Below are positions 1 through 8,835 of a DNA stretch of 64,000 bases, in pieces. The stretch comes from NBLH01 sp050296515 (GTDB lineage Bacteria; Bacteroidota; Bacteroidia; Bacteroidales; NBLH01), in NCBI GenBank assembly GCA_050296515.1, contig JBNKRJ010000138.1:1-64000 (forward strand), given 5' to 3'. The notes under the pieces were generated by a model. It was not told the DNA's origin, ran no database searches, and saw only the letters and a list, made by a program, of their open reading frames with translations. The position numbers and the translations under genes are program-made. Position 1 is the first letter of the stretch; each line of letters opens with the position of its first letter.

Positions 1-115
1 CAAATTCCTTAGGGAGTTCTCCATTTTTAGTAGTATGAAAACCTATATCTTGAGAATAAATATTTAAAATTGAGAATAAAGTTGATAAAATTGCCAGAAT
101 TAGCTTATGTTTCAT
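1..115 (-). CDS. N-terminus of an exported protein (partial, runs off the left edge)
   Basis: Reading the minus strand from ATG at 115-113 gives an open frame to the window edge (38 codons). It begins MKHKLILAILSTLFSI, followed by a short stretch ending in SQ, a typical Sec signal peptide with a basic start, a hydrophobic core and a probable cleavage site near residues 21-22. The mature part visible is only about 17 residues (DIGFHTTKNGELPKEF), too little to name a family. A 20-bp perfect palindrome lies 34 bp upstream. The frame and signal peptide are seen directly; that it is an expressed gene is inferred. Confidence 0.6.
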   Translation of the reverse strand, partial: MKHKLILAILSTLFSILNIYSQDIGFHTTKNGELPKEF

Positions 116-148
116 GTATGTTTATTTTAATGGGTTACAACAATTGGC

Positions 149-168
149 TAAAGTGCATATGCACTTTA
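149..168. promoter_or_regulatory. 20-bp perfect palindrome, operator-like
   Basis: TAAAGTGCATATGCACTTTA is a perfect palindrome 34 bp upstream of the start codon of the partial minus-strand exported gene. The size and symmetry fit a dimeric regulator site, but no cognate regulator can be named and no U-tract follows, so it does not look like a terminator. Confidence 0.35.
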
Positions 169-291
169 TTCCTTTTATAAATAGTTCATTAATCTTTAGC
201 CGCAACAAACTGCATTTATGCGTCAAAAGTAAATTTCTTTGGCATCATATCCAAAGGATTTTTTCATTTTAATTGGCTCTGGTCTAATTTT

Positions 292-428
292 GTAATGATT
301 TATTAGGATAAAATCCTTGAAATGAGATATAAGTCAATAGTCATTTGTTTTTCGACAATTAATGCCTAATGTCTAATGACAAATGACCTTAGTATTAAGC
401 TGATAAAATCTATATAATAAATCATTAC
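292..428 (+). repeat. Dispersed repeat R1, copy 1 (MITE-like, 14-bp terminal inverted repeats)
   Basis: The unit begins GTAATGATTTATTA (292-305) and ends with its exact reverse complement TAATAAATCATTAC (415-428). The interior holds reiterated GTCATTA/TAATGAC words that can fold into a hairpin. A nearly identical copy lies in inverted orientation at 16739-16882, and similarity runs some 15-20 bp beyond both ends (for example GGCTCTGGTYTAATTTT on one side). There is no coding capacity. Terminal inverted repeats plus a second copy suggest a non-autonomous mobile or REP-like element. No transposase is nearby. Confidence 0.7.
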
Positions 429-830
429 TATTTTGAACTATAGCTTTTAATTCAATAACTGTCAAGTTAAATAGTGTTTCAATTATGCTTTATACTTAGC
501 CTGTATAAAATATTGCAATACAAAAATGAGTGATGCTTTTGTCAAAAAACAAACAAAATTTAATTCGGTATAAATTATCCGTTTACAACGGTTAAAAACG
601 ACTGTCAGAATTTTAATCTAATTTTTCGGCTGGGTGAATATGCCCAAATCTACACCCTGTCAAAAAACCCACATGTATTATAAAACACATTTAGCTTCAA
701 ACCCATTGCCGGTTTAAACGCTTGCGCGAATAGTTAACAAAAGTTAAACGTATGACCAAATGTAATGCACTGATATGCTGCTCGTTTCAGAATCAAACTA
801 AAAGAAATTTAATACTGAAGTAAAACATAT

Positions 831-886
831 TACCCCTGAAACCAAAAAGTTCTTTTTGGAAGTCCCCTTAAGGGGATTTAGGGGTA
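831..886. repeat. Nested palindromic intergenic repeat
   Basis: Three palindromes are nested here: TACCCCT (831-837) against AGGGGTA (880-886) on the outside, CCAAAAAG-TT-CTTTTTGG (842-859), and TCCCCTTAAGGGGA (863-876). It lies just upstream of a decayed gene. Apart from this, the R1 copy and the palindrome at 149-168, I see nothing else in the gene-free stretch 116-938. Confidence 0.5.
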
Positions 887-938
887 AAACAAATCCAAAT
901 TTGAATAATTTTTAATATTCACATAAAACTTTAAGACC

Positions 939-1224
939 ATGAAAAACAACAACGAAACAGGTCATACTAAAAAAGTAGCAAATTTTGAGAAATTAGTAGC
1001 CATTAGTCTTTCCTTTTGCGAAAAGTACAACCCTTCGGCAGAGGCCATTCAAACTACCAACATGCATGCAAAGGGCACAAAAAAGTGTTTCGGACATCAA
1101 TGGATACAAAATACCAATTGAGGTCTTTGAAGAAGTAAAAAGGGCAATAAATGGCAATATTAAAGACTTAAATCTACAGAGCTATACAAGCAAAAGCACA
1201 GGAAGTTTTTACATGGAGTTTTGA
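939..1224 (+). pseudogene. Decayed small hypothetical protein gene (frameshift and probable internal deletion)
   Basis: Frame 1 opens at ATG 939 with MKNNNETGHTKKVANFEKLV and stops at 1121. The reading continues without interruption in the next frame from about 1070 (AQKSVSDINGYKIPIEVFEE and on) to a TGA at 1222-1224. The opening MKNNNETGH...VANFE resembles the start of a hypothetical protein family I recall from Bacteroidetes that is about 200 or more residues long, so this remnant is probably shortened as well as frameshifted. The shift lies in the A/G-rich stretch at about 1065-1085. I infer a pseudogene; a sequencing error is the alternative for the shift but not for the short length. Confidence 0.5.
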
Positions 1225-1362
1225 ATCAATTAAACCAAAATTTCTTTCTTAACGGTATCAAGCAAAAAGCAAGCACAACCTAACGCCATGCATTATGGCA
1301 TTCAATATTTCCTTAACTTTACTATGTTCTTCCTCTACTTAAAACAACTAAAAATAATTGCC

Positions 1363-1890
1363 ATGCCAAAAAGAATATTTATTCCCACCATTACTTTGAT
1401 ATTTATTTGTTTTTCTCAAGCACTTATTGCACAAACGGACTCTCTAACAGAAGAAATAATTAAACCTGTTAGGCTAAATGGACCTCGGTTCGGTGTCACT
1501 TACGTTGGTCCTGGCGAACTTGCAGATCAAATGAAAGAAGAATTAAATGTAAATCCTATTATTACTCAATTCGGATGGCAGTTTGAAACCAGGTTCTTTA
1601 CTTTACCTTCTGGCACATCTGGCCTGGTAGAAGGAGTCCTTTTGATAGGTGGTCTTGAGCAAAGTACTGCACTGCCATCAGGAACATTTATGGTAGGTAT
1701 CAGATCCCGTAAAGGATTGGAGTTTGGCCTGGGTCCAAATCTTTCTCTGGCAGGAGCTGCTTTTGCATTTGCTGCAGGCATTAATTTACGGGCACATAAT
1801 GTCAACTTTCCAATCAACTTTGCTGTTGTCACATCAAAGGATGGAATTAGGTACAGTCTATTAATTGGTTTTAATGCCCGAAGAAGATGA
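1363..1890 (+). CDS. Exported hypothetical protein, possible small outer-membrane protein
   Basis: I place the start at ATG 1363 (175 aa) because the protein then opens with a clean signal peptide, MPKRIFIPTITLIFICFSQ, ending ALIAQ at about residue 24. An in-frame ATG at 1288 would add 25 residues in front of that signal peptide and is less likely. The mature part is rich in Gly and alternating hydrophobics (GVLLIGG, GLEFGLGPNLSLAG, FAFAAGINLRAH) and ends with an Arg cluster, a pattern of beta-strands that could form a small barrel or a periplasmic beta-protein. No named domain is recognised. It stands alone, facing the convergent lipoprotein gene at 2050-2955. Confidence 0.65.
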   Translation: MPKRIFIPTITLIFICFSQALIAQTDSLTEEIIKPVRLNGPRFGVTYVGPGELADQMKEELNVNPIITQFGWQFETRFFTLPSGTSGLVEGVLLIGGLEQSTALPSGTFMVGIRSRKGLEFGLGPNLSLAGAAFAFAAGINLRAHNVNFPINFAVVTSKDGIRYSLLIGFNARRR

Positions 1891-2049
1891 TTTTTATATG
1901 CAAAACCAATTTTATTAATTACAGGTCTGAAAAAATAAAACAAAGCTGGATTTTTTTTTGGGGGAAGGAAGTACTTTTCTAACAAAATGATGTTCTACAT
2001 AATTTTGTTTTTAATCTTATAAACTCTCATATTATAGTTTTGTGATATC

Positions 2050-2955
2050 TTAATCAATATAAATCTCTATTTCCTTATTCAGCAACCATTTTCTTATCAA
2101 ATCATCGTTATGAGTTATTTTAGCAATAAAATACTGGCTATCAATGAATTCTTGAGATGTTTCAGCGTATTCTAGCATTACTGCCAGCTTCCCATAATTT
2201 GAATGGATGTAATACAATTCTTTATTATAAATTAATAAATACCCAACATGACTACTTAAACCAACAAAGTACAAGCCATCTTTATTTTTTCCCAAAATCT
2301 CTCTCACAACCGTTTTTTTCACATCCTTACCTGAAAAAAATTCCTCGTTAGAATAAGTAACAAAATTTGTATCAATCGATTTTGCTTCATTCATTGGTCC
2401 TTGTTGGGCAAGTTTATACCTGTTTAAATTAAAACCTGCATGCAACAATGTATTTGAAACAAAATAACTGCACCCCACCTCTCCCTTTTGAGGAACTGCA
2501 GAATAACCTGAAAAGCTCCACGGCATTCCATACCAATGTGGGATTAGCTTATTTACCAATGCATCAGTAATATAATTTCTTGCTGAATCTAAAATCGGCT
2601 TCTTACTAACTGAATCTTTTGCTGCCAGAAACAACTGGCCAAGTCTCAATCTCTCAGCTTTTATCTCTGATTTTATCTGGCTATAATCTCCTGTTGGTTT
2701 TAACTGAAATGCAAAATTTACCGTATCAATTTCTTTAGGGACTAGCTCAAAAGCCATAGTATCATTTTCTACAAAAAAATCATCAACAGCACCATTCTCT
2801 ATAACTATCTCATTTTCCTTACTCTTTACTATTTTAATATATTGTGTCGAATCATTACCATATTTATTTTTTTCAGCCGAGCTTGCACAAGACATAAAAA
2901 TTATAGTAGTAACAATAATAAAAACAAAGCCTTTCAAAATGAGCAAACTTTTCAT
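2050..2955 (-). CDS. Lipoprotein with NlpC/P60-like (papain-fold) cysteine peptidase features
   Basis: Starting at ATG 2955 the protein (301 aa) has a lipoprotein signal, MKSLLILKGFVFIIVTTIIF ending MSC, so it is expected to be anchored in a membrane. An upstream TTG at 2973 would add six residues and is less convincing. The second half has the layout of a papain-fold hydrolase: a Cys in GEVGCSYFVSNTLLHAG (helix-start nucleophile) and a His in GLSSHVGYLLIY about 90 residues later, with Asn-containing strands after it. This fits NlpC/P60 or amidase-like peptidases acting on peptides or peptidoglycan; the match is by motif only. A -7 element (TACATTTG) lies 34 bp upstream. Confidence 0.7.
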   Translation of the reverse strand: MKSLLILKGFVFIIVTTIIFMSCASSAEKNKYGNDSTQYIKIVKSKENEIVIENGAVDDFFVENDTMAFELVPKEIDTVNFAFQLKPTGDYSQIKSEIKAERLRLGQLFLAAKDSVSKKPILDSARNYITDALVNKLIPHWYGMPWSFSGYSAVPQKGEVGCSYFVSNTLLHAGFNLNRYKLAQQGPMNEAKSIDTNFVTYSNEEFFSGKDVKKTVVREILGKNKDGLYFVGLSSHVGYLLIYNKELYYIHSNYGKLAVMLEYAETSQEFIDSQYFIAKITHNDDLIRKWLLNKEIEIYID

Positions 2956-2988
2956 ATCTTCTTGATACATCAATATAGTAATCTAATT

Positions 2989-2996
2989 CAAATGTA
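2989..2996 (-). promoter_or_regulatory. Bacteroidetes -7 promoter element (TACATTTG)
   Basis: TACATTTG on the minus strand fits the TAnnTTTG consensus, 34 bp upstream of the ATG of the NlpC/P60-like lipoprotein. The -33 element is not clear. Confidence 0.4.
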
Positions 2997-3007
2997 TTAA
3001 TTTTATT

Positions 3008-3691
3008 ATGGTATCTAAACCTAAAAAAATGAAAAATAACAAACCAAATAATAACTACGTAATATCCTACTTAAAACTTAGGCGTATAATAGGTTTGCTT
3101 GGTATTTCTTTACCATTTATTCTTTCATTTGGTGATATGCTGTTATTCCAGAAAAAAATAATAATTCAGCCTTCTATAAGTGATTATTATTATACGGGTA
3201 TGAGAGATGTACTAATTGGCTATTTAATTGCACTAGCATTATTCTTTTATACTTATAGATACAAAGAAGACAATTTAATTGCTAATTTAGCTGGAATTGC
3301 TGTAGCCTTAGATGCATTTTTCCCAACAGGACATCCATCTGTTATTGTCCAAACCATCCACTTTGTTTCGGCAGGTATATTTATTTTAATGCTTGGGTAT
3401 TTTTCATACTTCGTATTTACAAAATACAACGAAACTATCGGTAAAACATCAATGAAACTCAAACGAGATAAAATTTATCGTATCTCTGGAATTATCATTT
3501 TTTCAAATTTTCTAATATTAGTTATCTATTTCATTTCTACTAAAATAACAGGCGGAACCCTGGAAGAATACAACTTTGTATTCTGGATAGAGACCTTTAT
3601 TTTAGAAGCGTTTGGCTTTTCTTGGCTCGTAAAAGGTGGTGCCTTTTTCAAAGATGTTGATGTTAAAGAGCTTTCTGTCAATACAGATTAG
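3008..3691 (+). CDS. Multi-pass membrane protein of unknown function (DUF998-like)
   Basis: 227 aa with about six hydrophobic segments: roughly residues 27-45, 67-85, 92-105, 114-135, 155-175 and 190-210. The conserved-looking segment QPSISDYYYTGMRDVLIG lies between the first two helices, and FFPTGHPSVIVQTIHFVSAG lies between helices 3 and 4. The His in that segment recurs in proteins of the DUF998 type, but the assignment is by general look only. ATG 3008 is taken as start; an ATG at 3029 (MKNNKP) is equally possible because A-rich sequence precedes it. Transcribed divergently from the lipoprotein gene, with a gap of about 50 bp. Confidence 0.65.
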   Translation: MVSKPKKMKNNKPNNNYVISYLKLRRIIGLLGISLPFILSFGDMLLFQKKIIIQPSISDYYYTGMRDVLIGYLIALALFFYTYRYKEDNLIANLAGIAVALDAFFPTGHPSVIVQTIHFVSAGIFILMLGYFSYFVFTKYNETIGKTSMKLKRDKIYRISGIIIFSNFLILVIYFISTKITGGTLEEYNFVFWIETFILEAFGFSWLVKGGAFFKDVDVKELSVNTD

Positions 3692-3851
3692 ACTCTATCT
3701 AAGTTCTCTCAAAGTTTTGTTGATAATTTATAAAGTTTTTTGTGCACTGATAATAAAGAATTAATAATATTTGGGTCAACTGCATAATTTATTAACAACT
3801 CAATTTAATAACCTTATTTGCTTAAACCGCGCAATTTTCTTAATTTCAGGT

Positions 3852-4889
3852 ATGAAAAAGATCAAACGAATAGGGATTCTAACCGCAGGAGGAGATTGTC
3901 CGGGTTTAAATGCTGCGATAAGGGCGGTAAGCAAGCCTGCAATTGTAAAACACGGGATTGAAGTAATTGGGATTTCATCTGGTTTTTTAGGGCTTATTGA
4001 AAAAGATTATGTGCAACTTACAGCAGATCGGCTTTCAGGCATATTGACATTGGGTGGAACAATATTAGGAACCTCAAGGGAAAAACCTTTTAAAAAGAAA
4101 TCACAATACCTTGATGAAATAGATAAACCTCAGATTATCAAAGAGAATTATGATGAATTAGGTTTAGACTGTCTGGTGTGCCTCGGTGGAAATGGAACGA
4201 TGAAAACAGCACATAAACTTTCTCAACTTGGAATGAATATTATTGGTTTGCCCAAAACCATCGATAATGATATTTGGGGAACAGATGTAACCTTTGGATT
4301 TGATTCTGCAGTGAGTATTGCTACTGATGCCATCGACAGGCTTCACACAACTGCTAACTCTCACCGCAGAATAATGGTGATTGAAGTAATGGGACACAAA
4401 GCAGGCTGGATTGCCTTACATTCAGGTCTTGCAGGAGGTGGTGACATTATTTTGATTCCTGAGATTGAATACCGTGAAGAAGCTGTAGCCGATTTCATTA
4501 TTAAACGAACTAAAAAAAAACCAACTCCTACAATTGTTGTCGTAGCAGAAGGCATCCGAACACCCGGCGGAATGAATGCTGGAAGATATATTTCAAGTGT
4601 AATAGAAGGTCTTACACAAAACGAGTCGAGAGTTACAGTACTAGGGTATATTCAGCGCGGAGGTACACCTACTGCAACTGATCGCATAATTGCTACGCGG
4701 TATGGTACAGCAGCCATACGATTGATTTTGAATCGTGAATTTGGTAAAATGGTAGCCCTGAAAGACGATCAAATGAAAACAGTTGATCTTCAAGACGTTG
4801 ATGGAAAGCTAAATCTTGTTCCGCCAGACCACAAATTGGTTCGAAGCGCAAAGGCTCTTGGGACAAGTTTCGGCGAAAAGGAAAGCTAA
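3852..4889 (+). CDS. pfkA: 6-phosphofructokinase
   Basis: 345 aa from ATG 3852, which immediately precedes the N-terminal strand MKKIKRIGILTAGGDCPGLN; the longer frame from a TTG at 3771 adds a non-homologous leader. It phosphorylates fructose-6-phosphate to fructose-1,6-bisphosphate in glycolysis. Visible motifs are the nucleotide-binding GGDCPGLNAAIR, GGNGTM at the phosphoryl-donor loop, the catalytic PKTIDNDIWGTD, the substrate loop EVMGHKAGWIALH and the late GYIQRGGTPTATDR. Gly in GGNG is typical of ATP users, while Lys in PKTIDND is typical of PPi-type and group III enzymes, so it belongs to the mixed PFK group and is probably ATP-dependent. Monocistronic, with a 100-bp gap to the next gene. 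Confidence 0.95.
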   Translation: MKKIKRIGILTAGGDCPGLNAAIRAVSKPAIVKHGIEVIGISSGFLGLIEKDYVQLTADRLSGILTLGGTILGTSREKPFKKKSQYLDEIDKPQIIKENYDELGLDCLVCLGGNGTMKTAHKLSQLGMNIIGLPKTIDNDIWGTDVTFGFDSAVSIATDAIDRLHTTANSHRRIMVIEVMGHKAGWIALHSGLAGGGDIILIPEIEYREEAVADFIIKRTKKKPTPTIVVVAEGIRTPGGMNAGRYISSVIEGLTQNESRVTVLGYIQRGGTPTATDRIIATRYGTAAIRLILNREFGKMVALKDDQMKTVDLQDVDGKLNLVPPDHKLVRSAKALGTSFGEKES

Positions 4890-4989
4890 TTAAAATAGCT
4901 TTAAAATAATGCCTTCAGAAGTACATGAAAAAAACATAATTTGTTGTAATTTTAAGTACCGGCTAAACAAACCGTGAAATCGCATCATA

Positions 4990-6180
4990 ATGAACACTAA
5001 AGGAAAACATGTACTTATTGTTGACGATAGTACCAACAATCTTCGATTTACGGCTAAATTGCTGAGAGATGAAGGTTTTAGAACCAGCCTGGCGCAAGGT
5101 GGACAAGATGCCCTAAAACTATTGGAACATCAAGTTCCGGATGTCATTTTACTTGACATTGTTATGCCAGAGATGAGTGGCTTAGAATTATGTCAGATAA
5201 TAAAAGGAAATGAAAAATTTGCCGAAATCCCGGTAATTTTTTTAACAGCTCAATCGGGAACAACTGATTTAGTTAGAGGTTTTAGAGTTGGTGGAGCAGA
5301 TTATATAACAAAGCCTTTTTACAAAGAGGAACTTCTGGTCAGAATAAAAAATCAATTAAAAATCACCCACTTAACTTACGAACTATTAAAAACAACCCGG
5401 AATTTAAAAGAAAAACAAGCTAAAATAGATGACGATTTAAGAGCTGCCGGAGCAATTCAAAGAAGTCTTCTTCCACCAGAAGATATCAACCTGCCTGGTA
5501 TTGATGTGGCTTGGGAGTATCGACCTTGTGAATCGGTAGGAGGAGACATTTTTAATGTTCTTGAATTGAAAAAGGGACATTATGCTTTTTATATGGTGGA
5601 TGTTAGTGGACACGGAGTTCCATCATCACTTATAGCAGTAGCTGTAACACAGGCGTTGCAACTGGCTTCCGGAAGGGTAATTAACCTGGAAAGTGGCGAA
5701 GTAAATTCTCCATCATATGTTCTGTCAAAACTTAACAAACAGTTCCCTTTTGAGAGATTTGATAAATTTTTCACAATTCTATACGCTCACTTAGACTGCA
5801 CTAAAGGTACATTTACATACAGCCATGCAGGTCATCCACTGGGTTTTGTGCTAAAAGGAGATGGGGAATTAAAACCATTGGATATTGGTGGAAGCATAAT
5901 TGGTGTTAGTGATCAGTCATTTAATGAGGAGAAAATTAAATTGAACGATGGAGATAAAATAATTCTCTATACTGATGGAGTAACTGAACATCAGCGTGAT
6001 GATGGTGAAATGTATGGAGATGAGCGTCTCAAGGAAAAACTTCAAAAATCTTCGGAGCTTTCATGCAAAAATATCTTTAATAAGCTTTATAAAGATGTTA
6101 TTGAATTTGGCGATAATGCAATACAACACGATGATATGAGCTTATTGGGAATTGAGCTGGTAAAACTGATACCTGGATAG
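4990..6180 (+). CDS. Response regulator with PP2C-type (SpoIIE/RsbU) phosphatase output
   Basis: 396 aa. Residues 1-125 form a receiver domain with the acidic pair Asp12-Asp13, the phospho-acceptor Asp56 in LLDIVMPEMSG, Thr in FLTAQSG and Lys in ITKPFYKEE. A short coiled linker leads to the SpoIIE phosphatase domain (about 155-396) with the metal-binding motifs SVGGDIF, VDVSGHGVPSSLIA and LYTDGVTE and the terminal HDDMSLLGIE. Such proteins dephosphorylate anti-anti-sigma (STAS) proteins in partner-switching pathways; no STAS or anti-sigma kinase gene is adjacent. A second, membrane-bound SpoIIE protein is encoded at 18543-20915. Confidence 0.93.
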   Translation: MNTKGKHVLIVDDSTNNLRFTAKLLRDEGFRTSLAQGGQDALKLLEHQVPDVILLDIVMPEMSGLELCQIIKGNEKFAEIPVIFLTAQSGTTDLVRGFRVGGADYITKPFYKEELLVRIKNQLKITHLTYELLKTTRNLKEKQAKIDDDLRAAGAIQRSLLPPEDINLPGIDVAWEYRPCESVGGDIFNVLELKKGHYAFYMVDVSGHGVPSSLIAVAVTQALQLASGRVINLESGEVNSPSYVLSKLNKQFPFERFDKFFTILYAHLDCTKGTFTYSHAGHPLGFVLKGDGELKPLDIGGSIIGVSDQSFNEEKIKLNDGDKIILYTDGVTEHQRDDGEMYGDERLKEKLQKSSELSCKNIFNKLYKDVIEFGDNAIQHDDMSLLGIELVKLIPG

Positions 6181-6280
6181 CAAACTTGTCTGAAGATAAT
6201 CAAATTTTAAGTCAGGTTCCACTACTTGCTCCTATTATCCTTTAAAATATTCATCGCAATTGCTTGCAAATCTATATCAT

Positions 6281-6288
6281 TAAATTTG
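6281..6288 (+). promoter_or_regulatory. -7 promoter element (TAAATTTG)
   Basis: TAAATTTG matches TAnnTTTG 34 bp upstream of the penicillin-acylase-family gene. Confidence 0.4.
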
Positions 6289-6322
6289 CTAAATTTATCA
6301 CTTCCTTAACCTATCTACTACT

Positions 6323-8731
6323 ATGAAAATAATTAAACGTATACTAATTTCTTTACTTGTAATTATTATCGCCTCTCTGGTTCTTCTTTTTATTTATTTG
6401 CAAATTTTGAAACCCCAATACAGTGGAGAACTTGAAATTTCAGGAATTAAGAATAGCACAAATGTACATTTCGATACTTGGGGAATTCCACACATTTATG
6501 CTGAAAATCAGCACGATGCCTACTTTGCACTTGGTTATGTTCATGCACAAGAGCGACTTTTTCAAATGGAAATGATGAAAAGAGTGGCTAGTGGCAGACT
6601 TTCTGAAATTTTGGGGCCAGATTTAATTGAAACTGATAAATTCTTCATTTCATTGGGTATAGATAAGTATGCAGAACAGGTAACAAAAGATTATTTTTCG
6701 GAAAACGAAAATGCCTACCAAACTGCGCTTGCTTATATCGATGGATTTAATGAGTACATAAAAAATGGCACCACTCCAATTGAATATAAATTGCTGGGCA
6801 TAAAAAAGGAAGAATTTAGTTTAGAACAAATGAACATGATAATTGGCTACATCGCCTTTACTTTCAATGCCGCCTTTACAATTGATCCAATTGTTACAAA
6901 AATTCACCAGAAATATGGCAACACTTATCTTAACGATCTGGCTATTAACGACAAAGGCTCTCTGAGAATTCCTGTTCATCGAAACGACTCAGCTTATAAA
7001 ACTGAAGAACAACTTACAGCCAAAATTTTGAGATTAAAAAAATCAATGCCTATCCCGGAATGGATTGGATCTAATTCGTGGGTACTTGCACCTCAAAAAA
7101 CAGCCTCTGGAAAAGTTATTTTTGCAAATGATACCCACATTGGCTATTCACAGCCATCGGTATGGTACGAGGCCCATTTAGAATTCCCTGAACATCAAAT
7201 ATATGGAAATTATCTGGCCGGAATACCTTTTGCGCTTCTGGGTCATAACAAAAACACTGCCTGGGGATTAACCATGTTTGAAAACGATGACACCGATTTG
7301 TTTCGTGAAAAATTAAATCCTGATAACAATAACCAGGTTTGGTTTAAAGATCATTGGGAAGATTTAAAAGTTGAGAAAAGAAAAATTAAAGTAAAAGACG
7401 CCGAAGATGTTGATTTTGAACTAAAAATAAGCCGTCATGGCCCAATTATGAACGAAACTTTATCTCATCTGGATAGAAACGAACAACCTATTGCTGTTTG
7501 GTGGACATTCACTCAGCTTAAATCAGATCTTTTAAAAGCACTTTTTGATTTAAATTACTCAACTAACATTAATGACACCCGACAAGTGGCAAGGACTATT
7601 CATGCGCCTGGTCTTAATGTGATGTATGGAGATATTGAAGGTAACATTGCCTGGTGGGCAGCGGCCAAATTAGTCAAACGTCCGGAGCATGTCAATTCAA
7701 AAATAATTTTAGATGGAGCAAGTGGAAATGATGAGTATTCAGGATTTTATGATTTTAGCGAAAATCCCCAATCAGAAAACCCTCCATCCGGATTTGTTTA
7801 TTCTGCTAATAATCAACCAGATTCAACATCTGGCATCTTGTATCCTGGCTATTATGCGCCCGATTTCAGAGCCAAAAGAATCAATCAGCTAATAAATACC
7901 AATGAAAAGTGGACCATTGAAAAAATGAAAAAAATGAGTACCAATGTTGTCTCTGCAGTTCATCCTGACATTGCCAAGTTGCTTTTATCAGAAATTGAAA
8001 AACAAAACTTGTTAGTTGAATCTGATAATAAGCTAAAAGCCTATGAATTACTTAAAAAATGGGATGGTAATCATTTAAAAGAAGATATTGCGCCTGTTAT
8101 TTACTACAAGTTACTTTACCACGTGCTACACAATACCATAGCCGATGAAATAGGTGAAACAGACTTTAATTCAATTGTTTCCACACATTTAATGCAAAAG
8201 TCAATTCCTGTTTTATTAAAAAATAATGAATCTCCCTGGTGGGACAATATTAATACAAACAAGAAAGAAACCAGGCACGATATAATTGTAAGCTCTTTTC
8301 ACCAAACCATTGCAGATTTAGAAAAACAACTTGGAAAAAACATAAATGAATGGAAGTGGGGCAAAGTGCATACGATTGAACATGTCCATCCTATTGGCAG
8401 ACAAGAACCATTTGATTATGTTTTTAATGTTGGGCCATTCAATGTAATGGGAGGCAACCAGGTTATTAACAACATTGACTTTCATTTAGAAGCTGACGGA
8501 ACCTATGAAGCAACCTATGGGCCAGCGATTAGAATATTACTGGATTTCAACGACATAGAGAATTCTTTAAGTGTCTTGCCTACCGGTGAATCTGGTAGAT
8601 TTATGAGCAAACATTACGATGATCAGGCTGAGATGTATAACAATGGGACCTTCAGGAAACAAATGACCAATAAAGAAGAAATTCTAACAACAAAAGAAGG
8701 GACATTACTTCTAAAACCAATGAATAATTAG
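6323..8731 (+). CDS. Penicillin acylase (penicillin amidase) family Ntn hydrolase
   Basis: 802 aa, membrane-anchored or exported: MKIIKRILISLLVIIIASLV begins a long N-terminal hydrophobic helix. The alpha-chain region contains DTWGIPHIYAENQHDAYFALG and GYVHAQERLFQMEMMKR, diagnostic of the S45 family. The sequence IGSNSWVLAP places the autocatalytic cleavage just before Ser250, which would become the N-terminal nucleophile of the beta chain. PFALLGHNKNTAWGLTMFENDDTD supplies the calcium and oxyanion-hole region, and YSANNQPD follows later. Family members hydrolyse amides such as N-acyl-homoserine lactones, beta-lactam side chains or other acyl-amides; the substrate cannot be read from sequence. 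Length is normal for the family. It is a single gene with its own promoter. Confidence 0.93.
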   Translation: MKIIKRILISLLVIIIASLVLLFIYLQILKPQYSGELEISGIKNSTNVHFDTWGIPHIYAENQHDAYFALGYVHAQERLFQMEMMKRVASGRLSEILGPDLIETDKFFISLGIDKYAEQVTKDYFSENENAYQTALAYIDGFNEYIKNGTTPIEYKLLGIKKEEFSLEQMNMIIGYIAFTFNAAFTIDPIVTKIHQKYGNTYLNDLAINDKGSLRIPVHRNDSAYKTEEQLTAKILRLKKSMPIPEWIGSNSWVLAPQKTASGKVIFANDTHIGYSQPSVWYEAHLEFPEHQIYGNYLAGIPFALLGHNKNTAWGLTMFENDDTDLFREKLNPDNNNQVWFKDHWEDLKVEKRKIKVKDAEDVDFELKISRHGPIMNETLSHLDRNEQPIAVWWTFTQLKSDLLKALFDLNYSTNINDTRQVARTIHAPGLNVMYGDIEGNIAWWAAAKLVKRPEHVNSKIILDGASGNDEYSGFYDFSENPQSENPPSGFVYSANNQPDSTSGILYPGYYAPDFRAKRINQLINTNEKWTIEKMKKMSTNVVSAVHPDIAKLLLSEIEKQNLLVESDNKLKAYELLKKWDGNHLKEDIAPVIYYKLLYHVLHNTIADEIGETDFNSIVSTHLMQKSIPVLLKNNESPWWDNINTNKKETRHDIIVSSFHQTIADLEKQLGKNINEWKWGKVHTIEHVHPIGRQEPFDYVFNVGPFNVMGGNQVINNIDFHLEADGTYEATYGPAIRILLDFNDIENSLSVLPTGESGRFMSKHYDDQAEMYNNGTFRKQMTNKEEILTTKEGTLLLKPMNN

Positions 8732-8774
8732 ATACATTTCATTGAGAACTTGTTATCATTTGTATAAAAATCGT

Positions 8775-8782
8775 TAAATTTG
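8775..8782 (+). promoter_or_regulatory. -7 promoter element (TAAATTTG)
   Basis: TAAATTTG fits the TAnnTTTG consensus 53 bp upstream of the 78-aa gene at 8836. Confidence 0.35.
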
Positions 8783-8835
8783 ATAAATATCTGTACGAAA
8801 ATTAATTCTAATAACTAAAAATAAAACTTGAGTAA

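Noticed and set aside
292..434. ATTTTG on both sides of R1 as a target-site duplication
   Set aside because: The same flanks occur at the second copy, so they belong to the repeat and not to the target.
1566..1985. Antisense frame over the exported protein gene at 1363-1890
   Set aside because: Rich in Pro/Arg/Lys, as expected of the complement of a Gly-rich beta-protein; the plus frame has a proper signal peptide.
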